A DNA stretch of 5,456 nucleotides, from the NCBI GenBank assembly GCA_002428085.1, contig DJAA01000018.1:2775-8230 (forward strand), in the 5' to 3' direction. Both the position numbers and the translations under genes were made by a program. Positions 1 to 4,835 of the stretch are shown one piece after another; positions within the stretch are counted from its first letter, which is position 1, and each line of letters starts with the position of its first letter. The notes beneath the pieces are model-generated. The model did not search any database. It saw nothing but the letters and a program-made list of their open reading frames with translations, and was not told where the DNA came from. The DNA is from Sulfurimonas sp. UBA6014 (lineage in GTDB: Bacteria > Campylobacterota > Campylobacteria > Campylobacterales > Sulfurimonadaceae).

Positions 1-1049
1 TCTCTTTGGGGGGCAAAAATAATTTTGGCTTTTGCAATATTTTCTTTGGCTAACTCTTTTTCTTTTTGCAGATTGTTTGCGATGTTGTGCAAGCGCTCTT
101 TTAAAGCATCCAGATTTTGGTCTTCTACTAAATGTATATGAAATCCCATCTCACCAAAATTGCTGATGGCGGTGTTATCAAACGCTAGGACAATAATGCC
201 ATGAGAGATCGATTCCATCATCACATTGCCATACCCCTCATCGGGTGTTGGAAATAAAAAAATATCATGGTTCATATATTCATCATAAATTTTGTCGGTA
301 AAACCATTGATATATATATGGTTTTTATAGTTGATATTTGAGAGTAATTCTTCGAGTTTAAGAGCGTATTTGGGATCTTTTGGACCAAAGTTGTCAAATC
401 TAAAATCGATGGCGTTCTCATCTAAGATGGCACATGCCAAGATGGCTTTGTCTATCCCTTTACCTGAAGTGACACGACCCGCATGTAAAATTTGCAGAGT
501 CTTTGAGGAAGTTCTCTCTTTGTTGGAGAGTTTATTGGCGAGGGAGGGAACTATGACTTTAAGTTTTGTTCTTTTGCCAAAGGGGATGATTTTTTTTACA
601 TTACCCGACATATATTTTGAAATGGCAACATGTGTGTTGACGTCTGAGTAAACAAGTCTATGAAAGAGCCCTTTTTTTGGGGTAGATTTAATCGTTCCAT
701 GTCTGACTATCAGATTGATATCAAGCCCCAAAAATGCGAAATATAAAGATTTCATCTCAGAAGCACCGACAAAAATCACATTTTTAATTCCATTTTTTTG
801 GATGATTTTTCTCACAGACAGTATCATGGAGGGGCTCATGAAAGTTGTACTGAAGTTGATTGTTTCATAATGAAGAGCTTTGTAGTCCTCATTTTCCCTA
901 CACTCTTTGTGGATGAAAGTGTTCTCTTTTATGATGTATGTCAAATCAATGTGCGTGCTTAGAACTTTCGCTAATTTTGTGGCTGCGAGTTCCATGCCAC
1001 CGATGTGGTGCGATAAACAGATAAGTGCAGTGGGTGCTTTGTGGCTCAT
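1..1049 (-). CDS. GT-B glycosyltransferase, probably family GT4 (C-terminus beyond window)
   Basis: The frame is open from the ATG at 1049 to the left window edge, giving 349 visible residues with no stop, so the C-terminus is missing. It probably transfers a sugar from a nucleotide donor to a growing surface glycan at the cytoplasmic face of the inner membrane. Seen: a glycine-rich N-terminal motif HHIGGMEL (residues 14-21), a GRVTSGKG motif opening the C-terminal Rossmann domain (191-198), and an E-x7-E motif within DEGYGNVMME (E271 and E279), the donor-binding signature of GT4-like GT-B enzymes. No membrane segment or signal peptide is evident. The start overlaps the rfbB stop as ATGA (4 nt), implying translational coupling, with an AAGG Shine-Dalgarno-like sequence 7 nt upstream. 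Its place after the dTDP-rhamnose genes makes a rhamnosyltransferase possible, but sequence alone cannot give donor or acceptor. Family assignment is good; specificity is unknown. Confidence 0.85.
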   Translation of the reverse strand, partial: MSHKAPTALICLSHHIGGMELAATKLAKVLSTHIDLTYIIKENTFIHKECRENEDYKALHYETINFSTTFMSPSMILSVRKIIQKNGIKNVIFVGASEMKSLYFAFLGLDINLIVRHGTIKSTPKKGLFHRLVYSDVNTHVAISKYMSGNVKKIIPFGKRTKLKVIVPSLANKLSNKERTSSKTLQILHAGRVTSGKGIDKAILACAILDENAIDFRFDNFGPKDPKYALKLEELLSNINYKNHIYINGFTDKIYDEYMNHDIFLFPTPDEGYGNVMMESISHGIIVLAFDNTAISNFGEMGFHIHLVEDQNLDALKERLHNIANNLQKEKELAKENIAKAKIIFAPQR

Positions 1050-2215
1050 ATATTTGCCTTTTTGTTGCTGATTTTTTTGAGATACCACTCAATCGTTTTA
1101 ACAATGCCCGTGTCAAAGTTTTCATCTGCCCTCCACCCGAGTTCATTTTCTAACTTACTGGCATCTATGGCGTAGCGTCTGTCATGTCCTGCGCGGTCTT
1201 CTACAAAGGTGATGAGCTCTTTGTAGGAAGAGATAGATTGCTTCGTTTCACTCGCAATGACGGAGGGTGGAACTTTTTCGTTCAATATACTGCAAATAGC
1301 ATCAACTATTTGCAGGTTTGTTCGCTCATTGCGTCCGCCGATGTTATAAACCTCTCCGCTTTTGCCTGTGTGGTAAACGAGGTCGATTCCTTTGCAGTGG
1401 TCAAGCACATATAACCAGTCACGGATGTTTTTGCCGTCTCCATAAATTGGAATGCGCTCGCCCGCAAGGGCTTTTCTGATGATAGTCGGGATGAGTTTTT
1501 CGTCATGCTGTTTTGGTCCGTAGTTGTTGGAGCAGTTTGTGATGACGGTGTTCATTCCGTAAGTTTCATGATAAGCTCGAACTATCATGTCACTGCTTGC
1601 TTTACTCGCTGAGTAAGGAGAGTTTGGCATGTAAGGCGTGGTTTCTGTGAAAAAACCTGTTTCTCCTAACGTTCCGTATACTTCGTCAGTGCTGATGTGG
1701 TGAAAGCGAGGGAAGAGATGGCTTCGTTCCTCGCCATGACGGAAACTTGCTCTTGGATGTGTGACTTTAGTCTCACCTTGAGATTCATCGACATTACTTG
1801 GTACGACTAAAGTCGTACTTCCGAAGCCTTGTTTGTAGTGAAATGGTTTTTCCATCCAATGTTTGTAGGCAACATCAAGAAGCGTAAAAGTTCCATTGAC
1901 ATTGGTTTGTATAAACACCTCTGGATTTTTGATAGAGTTGTCCACATGAGACTCTGCTGCGAAGTGAATGACACCTTGAATATCATATTCGGTGAAGAGA
2001 AACTCCACAAGCTCACGATTGCAGATGTCCCCTTTTATGAACTTATAGTGAGGATTTCCTTCACACTCTTTGAGGTTTTCTAAGTTGCCTGCATAGGTTA
2101 AAAGGTCTAAGTTCACCAAGTTGTAAGCAGGGTATTTTTCTAAAAAGTAAGGGACAAAGTTTGAGCCTATGAAGCCTGCTGTTCCTGTGAGTAAAATTGT
2201 TTTACGATTTGGCAT
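1046..2215 (-). CDS. rfbB: dTDP-glucose 4,6-dehydratase RfbB/RmlB, enlarged by in-frame repeats
   Basis: This cytoplasmic NAD-dependent extended SDR converts dTDP-D-glucose to dTDP-4-keto-6-deoxyglucose, the second step towards dTDP-L-rhamnose. Numbering from the upstream ATG at 2227: NAD-binding GxxGxxG (G15, G18, G21), HFAAESHVDNS (88-98), catalytic STDEVYG (179-185, with T180, D181, E182), YSASK (Y205, K209), NCSNNYGP (231-238) and EDRAGHDRRYAID (343-355). From that ATG it has 393 codons, whereas family members are usually about 340-360. The excess comes from two insertions at roughly residues 137-172 and 321-332, both made of interspersed repeats; conserved motifs are intact. Start choice: the ATG at 2215 (M5) gives the family-typical start MPNRKTILLTG and has a weak GGGG 6 nt upstream; the ATG at 2227 has no visible Shine-Dalgarno but cannot be excluded. 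It follows rfbD by 24-36 nt and overlaps the glycosyltransferase by 4 nt. Function is very likely retained, though activity is inferred. Confidence 0.95.
   Translation of the reverse strand: MPNRKTILLTGTAGFIGSNFVPYFLEKYPAYNLVNLDLLTYAGNLENLKECEGNPHYKFIKGDICNRELVEFLFTEYDIQGVIHFAAESHVDNSIKNPEVFIQTNVNGTFTLLDVAYKHWMEKPFHYKQGFGSTTLVVPSNVDESQGETKVTHPRASFRHGEERSHLFPRFHHISTDEVYGTLGETGFFTETTPYMPNSPYSASKASSDMIVRAYHETYGMNTVITNCSNNYGPKQHDEKLIPTIIRKALAGERIPIYGDGKNIRDWLYVLDHCKGIDLVYHTGKSGEVYNIGGRNERTNLQIVDAICSILNEKVPPSVIASETKQSISSYKELITFVEDRAGHDRRYAIDASKLENELGWRADENFDTGIVKTIEWYLKKISNKKANI
1235..1263. repeat. Interspersed hairpin repeat, single arm, inside rfbB (C-terminal part)
   Basis: A single copy of the repeat: AGATTGC, then a 12-nt loop, then GCAATGACGG on the plus strand. 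The stem is ATTGC (1237-1241) with GCAAT (1254-1258). On the coding strand it is read as SVIASETKQS (residues 322-331 from the first ATG), between ILNEKVP and SYKELITFVEDRAGHD, where RmlB homologues normally have only a short linker. The frame is preserved. Nearly the same peptide (VIANEMKQS) appears in RfbD, read in the same phase of the repeat. Confidence 0.85.
1716..1742. repeat. Hairpin repeat arm with compensated stem, inside rfbB
   Basis: Same repeat as the other copies but with stem ATGGC (1718-1722) and GCCAT (1733-1737) instead of ATTGC and GCAAT. Both stem positions differ from the other copies in a matched way, so pairing is kept. The 10-nt loop TTCGTTCCTC is identical to that of the left arm of the rfbC-rfbD spacer copy. 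It is read as RHGEERSHL, a different phase from the copies giving VIANEMKQS. Confidence 0.85.
1748..1763. repeat. THPRA-coding repeat, copy in rfbB
   Basis: TGCTCTTGGATGTGTG on the plus strand, matching 15 of 16 bases at 3158-3173 inside rfbD. Both are read as THPRA on the coding strand, and both sit in segments foreign to the protein family. Confidence 0.7.
1801..1818. repeat. 18-bp perfect palindrome within the rfbB insertion
   Basis: GTACGACTAAAGTCGTAC: 8-bp arms around a 2-nt centre. The nearby GACTTTAGTC at 1763-1772 is the reverse complement of its central ten bases, so the two form an inverted pair about 30 bp apart. Confidence 0.85.
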
Positions 2216-2251
2216 TGTGCGCCCCATTGTAGTGAATTTTAGTTCTTGTCA

Positions 2252-3277
2252 TTATTTTCTCTCCCCCATTTTCTTCAAACACGCATCAAGTGAATCTTTC
2301 CAATACGGTACAACTAACTCAAACTCTTTTTTTATTTTAGCCTTATTGAGCAAAGAGTAATGCGGTCTCTTTGCAGGAGTAGGATATTCTCTTGTCTCAA
2401 TCGGATTGATTTGGCAACTCAGTTTTGCCATTCGCATAATCTCTTTTGCAAAGTCGTACCAACTCGTTACACCCTCATTTGAATAGTGATACATTTGAAC
2501 ATTAGTAGATTGCTTCATTTCATTCGCAATGACGGTAGCCGCATTTGAATAGTGATACATTTGAACATTAGTAGATTGCTCCATTTCATTCGCAATGACC
2601 GAAATTTCGTCATTGCGAGGAACGAAGCAATCTACTATGTGCAGTATAGCTTGTGCCAAATCTCTCGCATACGTCGGTGTTCCTACTTGGTCGTAAATCA
2701 CTCCTAAACTCTCTTTTTCTTTGCCAAGCCTGAGCATTGTTTTTACAAAGTTCGCGCCATAAGAGGAGTAAACCCAAGACGTTCGAATGATTATGGAGTT
2801 TGATGGATTTATTTCTTGCATGGCTTTTTCGCCCTCGAGTTTCGTTTTTCCGTACACTGATTGGGGATTGGTTGGGTCATTTTCGGTGTAGGGCAAGTGC
2901 GCTTTGCCGTCAAACACATAATCGGTTGAAATGTGGATGAGTTGTATGTTTTTCTCTTTTGAAATTTGTGCTAAATATTTGAGTGCCAAATGGTTTATTT
3001 TATCAGCCATTTCTATGTCTGACTCCGCTTTGTCTACGGCTGTGTAAGCGGCACAGTTGATGATGGTGTTGATGCTGTTTTTTTCTATGAAATCGTTTAT
3101 GGCATGTGGATTTGTGATGTCTAGAGTATCTTTATCGGTGAAGAAAAACTTGTTTTGTGCTCTAGGATGTGTGGCTTCAAAAATATCTGGCAATGACATT
3201 TTCACACGAGCCTCACTCAGTTCTTTTATTTCGCTTCCTAGTTGCCCGTTTGCACCTGTTACTAAAATGTTAAGCAT
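2252..3277 (-). CDS. rfbD: dTDP-4-dehydrorhamnose reductase RfbD/RmlD, enlarged by in-frame repeats
   Basis: This cytoplasmic SDR-fold enzyme catalyses the last step, the NAD(P)H-dependent reduction of dTDP-4-keto-L-rhamnose to dTDP-L-rhamnose. Seen: cofactor motif TGANGQLGSE (7-16), NCAAYTAVDKAE (74-85), catalytic STDYVFDG (S117, T118, D119), YGKTK (Y142, K146), RTSWVY (165-170), VGTPTYARDLAQAI (198-211), SNEGVTSWYDFAKEI (266-280) and RPHYSLL (304-310). The length of 341 aa exceeds the usual 280-300. Surplus stretches are about residues 23-41 (an insertion carrying THPRA) and about 216-257 (an inverted repeat pair plus a 22-residue tandem duplication giving two copies of NVQMYHYSN). All catalytic motifs lie outside the surplus, which sits between the YARDLAQAI and NEGVTSWYDF motifs. 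The ATG has a weak GGA 5 nt upstream. An 86-nt spacer holding a palindrome separates it from rfbC. It is probably functional; the duplicated segment may disturb local packing. Confidence 0.95.
   Translation of the reverse strand: MLNILVTGANGQLGSEIKELSEARVKMSLPDIFEATHPRAQNKFFFTDKDTLDITNPHAINDFIEKNSINTIINCAAYTAVDKAESDIEMADKINHLALKYLAQISKEKNIQLIHISTDYVFDGKAHLPYTENDPTNPQSVYGKTKLEGEKAMQEINPSNSIIIRTSWVYSSYGANFVKTMLRLGKEKESLGVIYDQVGTPTYARDLAQAILHIVDCFVPRNDEISVIANEMEQSTNVQMYHYSNAATVIANEMKQSTNVQMYHYSNEGVTSWYDFAKEIMRMAKLSCQINPIETREYPTPAKRPHYSLLNKAKIKKEFELVVPYWKDSLDACLKKMGERK
2476..2599. repeat. 66-bp-period tandem duplication inside rfbD
   Basis: Bases 2476-2533 recur at 2542-2599 with one mismatch in 58 (2515 T versus 2581 C), so the period is 66 bp, or 22 codons. 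In protein this gives two units of VIANEM(E/K)QST plus NVQMYHYSN. Each unit joins a hairpin-repeat arm to a piece of native rfbD coding sequence. The single difference changes K to E. Near identity suggests a recent event. Confidence 0.95.
2507..2535. repeat. Hairpin repeat arm in rfbD, tandem unit 1
   Basis: AGATTGC, 12-nt loop, GCAATGACGG, with stem 2509-2513 and 2526-2530. It is read as TVIANEMKQS on the coding strand and is the lone-arm copy produced by the 66-bp duplication. Confidence 0.85.
2571..2635. repeat. Full inverted-repeat element inside rfbD
   Basis: Two repeat arms in opposite orientation. The outer arms GTAGATTGCT (2571-2580) and AGCAATCTAC (2626-2635) pair perfectly, as do the inner CGCAATGAC (2591-2599) and GTCATTGCG (2609-2617). 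The centre holds the palindrome CGAAATTTCG (2600-2609). It is read as DCFVPRNDEIS followed by VIANEMEQS (RfbD residues about 216-235). The frame stays open through both arms. Confidence 0.9.
3158..3173. repeat. THPRA-coding repeat, copy in rfbD
   Basis: TGCTCTAGGATGTGTG, one mismatch from the copy in rfbB. It lies within a surplus segment (about 3155-3211) encoding RfbD residues 23-41, between GQLGSEIKELSE and NKFFFTDKDTLDITN, where RmlD proteins usually have only a few residues. The same segment holds GGCAATGACATT near 3191, which resembles a decayed end of the hairpin repeat. Confidence 0.7.
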
Positions 3278-3299
3278 AAGAATCCACGCACCTGTTTAG

Positions 3300-3360
3300 A
3301 GATTGCTTCGTTCCTCGCAATGACGAAATCGTTGTCATTGCGAGCAAAGCGCGGCAATCT
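3300..3360. repeat. Intergenic inverted-repeat element between rfbC and rfbD
   Basis: The 86-nt rfbC-rfbD spacer consists mostly of this 61-bp palindrome. Outer arms AGATTGC and GCAATCT pair over 7 bp. Inner arms CTCGCAATGAC (3314-3324 region) and GTCATTGCGAG pair over 11 bp around a short loop. It is the only copy in the window outside coding sequence. In the mRNA it would form a strong hairpin and could affect stability or expression of rfbD relative to rfbC. There is no T-run typical of an intrinsic terminator after it, so I do not call it one. Confidence 0.9.
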
Positions 3361-3363
3361 GGG

Positions 3364-3939
3364 TTACTCATAGTAATCCACTCCATAAAGAAATAAGTCA
3401 TTTGTCTCATATAACTTAGGCTGCATTTTATCTTTGGCAGATAAATTGAGCTCATCATGTGCAACTATCCACTCAATACCTAAAGCCGCATCATCAAAAG
3501 CGATACCTCTGTCATTCTCTGGTGAATAGTAGTTGTCAACTTTATAGGCAAAAACCGTATCATCTTCAAGCACGACAAAGCCATGCGCAAAACCACGAGG
3601 CACTAGCATTTGTTTTTTGTTTTGTCCGCTAAGTTCAACCGCTACATGTTTTCCAAAAGTTGGACTCCCTTTTCTGATGTCAACTGCGACATCCAAAACT
3701 CTCCCTTGAATGACACGGACAAGTTTTGTCTGTGCATCATGAGGGAGTTGGTAGTGCAAACCGCGTAAAACGCCTCTGTTTGATTTCGACTCGTTGTCTT
3801 GACAAAAGTTGAGTTTGAAGCCCAAAAATGCTTCGAGTTTATCGCACCTGAAAGTCTCTACAAAATAGCCGCGAGAGTCTCCATGGACCTTTGGTTCGAT
3901 GATGATGACATCGGGGATTTGGGTTCTTATAAATTGCAT
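3364..3939 (-). CDS. rfbC: dTDP-4-dehydrorhamnose 3,5-epimerase RfbC/RmlC
   Basis: This cytoplasmic cupin-fold enzyme, normally a homodimer, epimerises C3 and C5 of dTDP-4-keto-6-deoxyglucose to give dTDP-4-keto-L-rhamnose, between the RfbB and RfbD steps. Its 191 aa are normal for the family (about 180-190). Visible motifs: SRGYFVETF (22-30), NRGVLRGLHYQ (54-64) with the catalytic base H62, KLVRVIQGRVLDVAVDIR (72-89) with substrate-contacting K72, PRGFAHGF (114-121), FAYKVDNYYSPENDRGI (130-146) with the probable catalytic Y132, and LSAKDKMQP (166-174) with D170. Residue roles are assigned by analogy to characterised RmlC enzymes. It starts 1 nt after the rfbA stop, so the two are very likely translationally coupled. 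Unlike rfbB and rfbD it contains no repeat insertion. The spacer after its stop is dominated by an inverted repeat. Confidence 0.97.
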   Translation of the reverse strand: MQFIRTQIPDVIIIEPKVHGDSRGYFVETFRCDKLEAFLGFKLNFCQDNESKSNRGVLRGLHYQLPHDAQTKLVRVIQGRVLDVAVDIRKGSPTFGKHVAVELSGQNKKQMLVPRGFAHGFVVLEDDTVFAYKVDNYYSPENDRGIAFDDAALGIEWIVAHDELNLSAKDKMQPKLYETNDLFLYGVDYYE

Positions 3940-3940
3940 A

Positions 3941-4831
3941 TTACTTGAGTCCTCTTGGCTGAGCGGCTCTTTTTATGAGATACTGCCCATACTGGTTTTT
4001 ACTCAGAGGTGCTGCAAGTTCTAGGAGTTTTTCTTTGTTGATGTAGCCCATCTCATAGGCTATCTCTTCAATACAAGCCACTTTGAGCGACTGGCGGTTT
4101 TCTATGGTCTGGATAAACTGACTTGCTTCTAAAAGAGATTCATGTGTCCCCGTATCAAGCCATGCGTAGCCTCTGCCCATGAGTTCTACTTTGAGATTTC
4201 CTTGATGAAGATAAGTTTGATTGACAGTTGTGATTTCAAGTTCCCCACGAGCGGATGGTTTTACTTCTTTGGCAATTTTTACCACATCATTTGGGTAAAA
4301 ATACAAGCCAACTACTGCATAGTTTGATTGTGGGTCTGTCGGTTTTTCCTCTATGGAGAGGGCATTGTAATGTTCGTCAAATGCAACTACGCCATATCGT
4401 TTTGGGTCGCTGACGTAGTAGCCAAAAACAGTCGCTTTATTCTCTTGAGTAACATTTTTTACACTTTGTGCCAAGAGATTTGTAAGCCCTTGCCCATAAA
4501 AAATATTATCCCCTAAAATAAGACAAACACTCTCATGCCCTATAAATGTCTCCCCTAAGATGAACGCCTGAGCAAGTCCATCGGGGGAGGGTTGCGCAAC
4601 ATAAGAAAACTTCATTCCAATGTCGCCTCCATCCCCTAAAAGGTCTTGAAACCTTGGTAAATCATGAGGGGTAGAGATGATAAGAACCTCTGTAATGCCT
4701 GCTAGCATGAGCACTGAAAGCGGATAATAAATCATCGGTTTGTCGTAGATTGGCATAAGCTGTTTGCTCACACCTTTGGTTAAAGGGTAAAGTCTCGTTC
4801 CGCTTCCGCCGGCTAGGATGATTCCTTTCAT
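3941..4831 (-). CDS. rfbA: Glucose-1-phosphate thymidylyltransferase RfbA/RmlA
   Basis: It makes dTDP-D-glucose from glucose-1-phosphate and dTTP, the first and normally feedback-controlled step of dTDP-L-rhamnose synthesis. The 296 aa match the usual 285-300 of the family. Seen: nucleotidyltransferase signature LAGGSGTRLYPLT (6-18), SKQLMPIYDKPMIYYPL (22-38), PDGLAQAF (83-90), metal-binding GDNIFYG (107-113, D108), SIEEKP (159-164), VVGLYFYP (173-180) and AWLDTG (223-228, D226). The start MKGIILAGG is typical, and a good GGGAG lies 7 nt upstream of the ATG. It begins 4 nt after the epimerase stop and ends 1 nt before rfbC, the signature of a co-transcribed set. No repeat element interrupts it. 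A nearby relative, a cytidylyl- or uridylyltransferase, is less likely given the SGTRLYPLT motif and the adjacent rfbC, rfbD and rfbB. Confidence 0.98.
   Translation of the reverse strand: MKGIILAGGSGTRLYPLTKGVSKQLMPIYDKPMIYYPLSVLMLAGITEVLIISTPHDLPRFQDLLGDGGDIGMKFSYVAQPSPDGLAQAFILGETFIGHESVCLILGDNIFYGQGLTNLLAQSVKNVTQENKATVFGYYVSDPKRYGVVAFDEHYNALSIEEKPTDPQSNYAVVGLYFYPNDVVKIAKEVKPSARGELEITTVNQTYLHQGNLKVELMGRGYAWLDTGTHESLLEASQFIQTIENRQSLKVACIEEIAYEMGYINKEKLLELAAPLSKNQYGQYLIKRAAQPRGLK
3950..3955 (-). promoter_or_regulatory. Ribosome binding site of rfbC inside the rfbA 3' end
   Basis: AGAGGA on the minus strand, 10 nt before the rfbC ATG and inside the last codons of rfbA. It supports the rfbC start at 3939. 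Confidence 0.6.
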
Positions 4832-4835
4832 AGAC

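Larger units (their letters stand above)
1712..1822. repeat. Composite repeat insertion inside rfbB (about 110 bp)
   Basis: Codes for about residues 137-172 of RfbB, placed between YKHWMEKPFHY and RFHHISTDEVYG, where family members have only a few residues. On the coding strand its parts are an 18-bp palindrome (1801-1818), an imperfect palindrome with core GACTTTAGTC (1759-1776), a THPRA-coding segment (1748-1763) and a hairpin-repeat arm (1716-1742) coding RHGEERSHL. The boundaries are estimated from protein comparison from memory, so each may be off by a few codons. The insertion keeps the frame and leaves the catalytic STDEVYG a few residues downstream. Confidence 0.75.

Noticed and set aside
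8..13. Run of six G in the glycosyltransferase 3' region as a phase-variable tract
   Set aside because: Phase-variable poly-G tracts in Campylobacterota are normally longer; six is within chance and the frame is open.
590..597. Run of eight T (A8 in coding sense) in the glycosyltransferase as a slippage site
   Set aside because: Similar runs of seven occur nearby and are common in AT-rich coding DNA; the frame is intact on both sides.
331..651. 106-codon plus-strand open frame
   Set aside because: It lies antisense to the glycosyltransferase, whose translation carries clear GT-B motifs over the same bases; the plus-strand frame shows no recognisable motif.
1829..2083. Plus-strand open frame antisense to rfbB
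   Set aside because: Shadow of rfbB; the minus-strand product has conserved RmlB motifs across the whole region.
2471..2640. CRISPR-like array in rfbD
   Set aside because: Only two tandem units with nearly identical content and no unique spacers; it is a translated 66-bp duplication.
3300..3360. Rho-independent terminator after rfbC
   Set aside because: The palindrome is strong, but no T-run follows in the transcription direction, and its sequence matches a dispersed repeat also found inside genes.
3270..3464. Minus-strand 64-codon open frame across the rfbC-rfbD spacer containing SLRGTKQS
   Set aside because: It arises from the hairpin repeat read in another frame and overlaps the rfbC 3' end; it has no protein family features. 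SLRGTKQS is a repeat-derived peptide.
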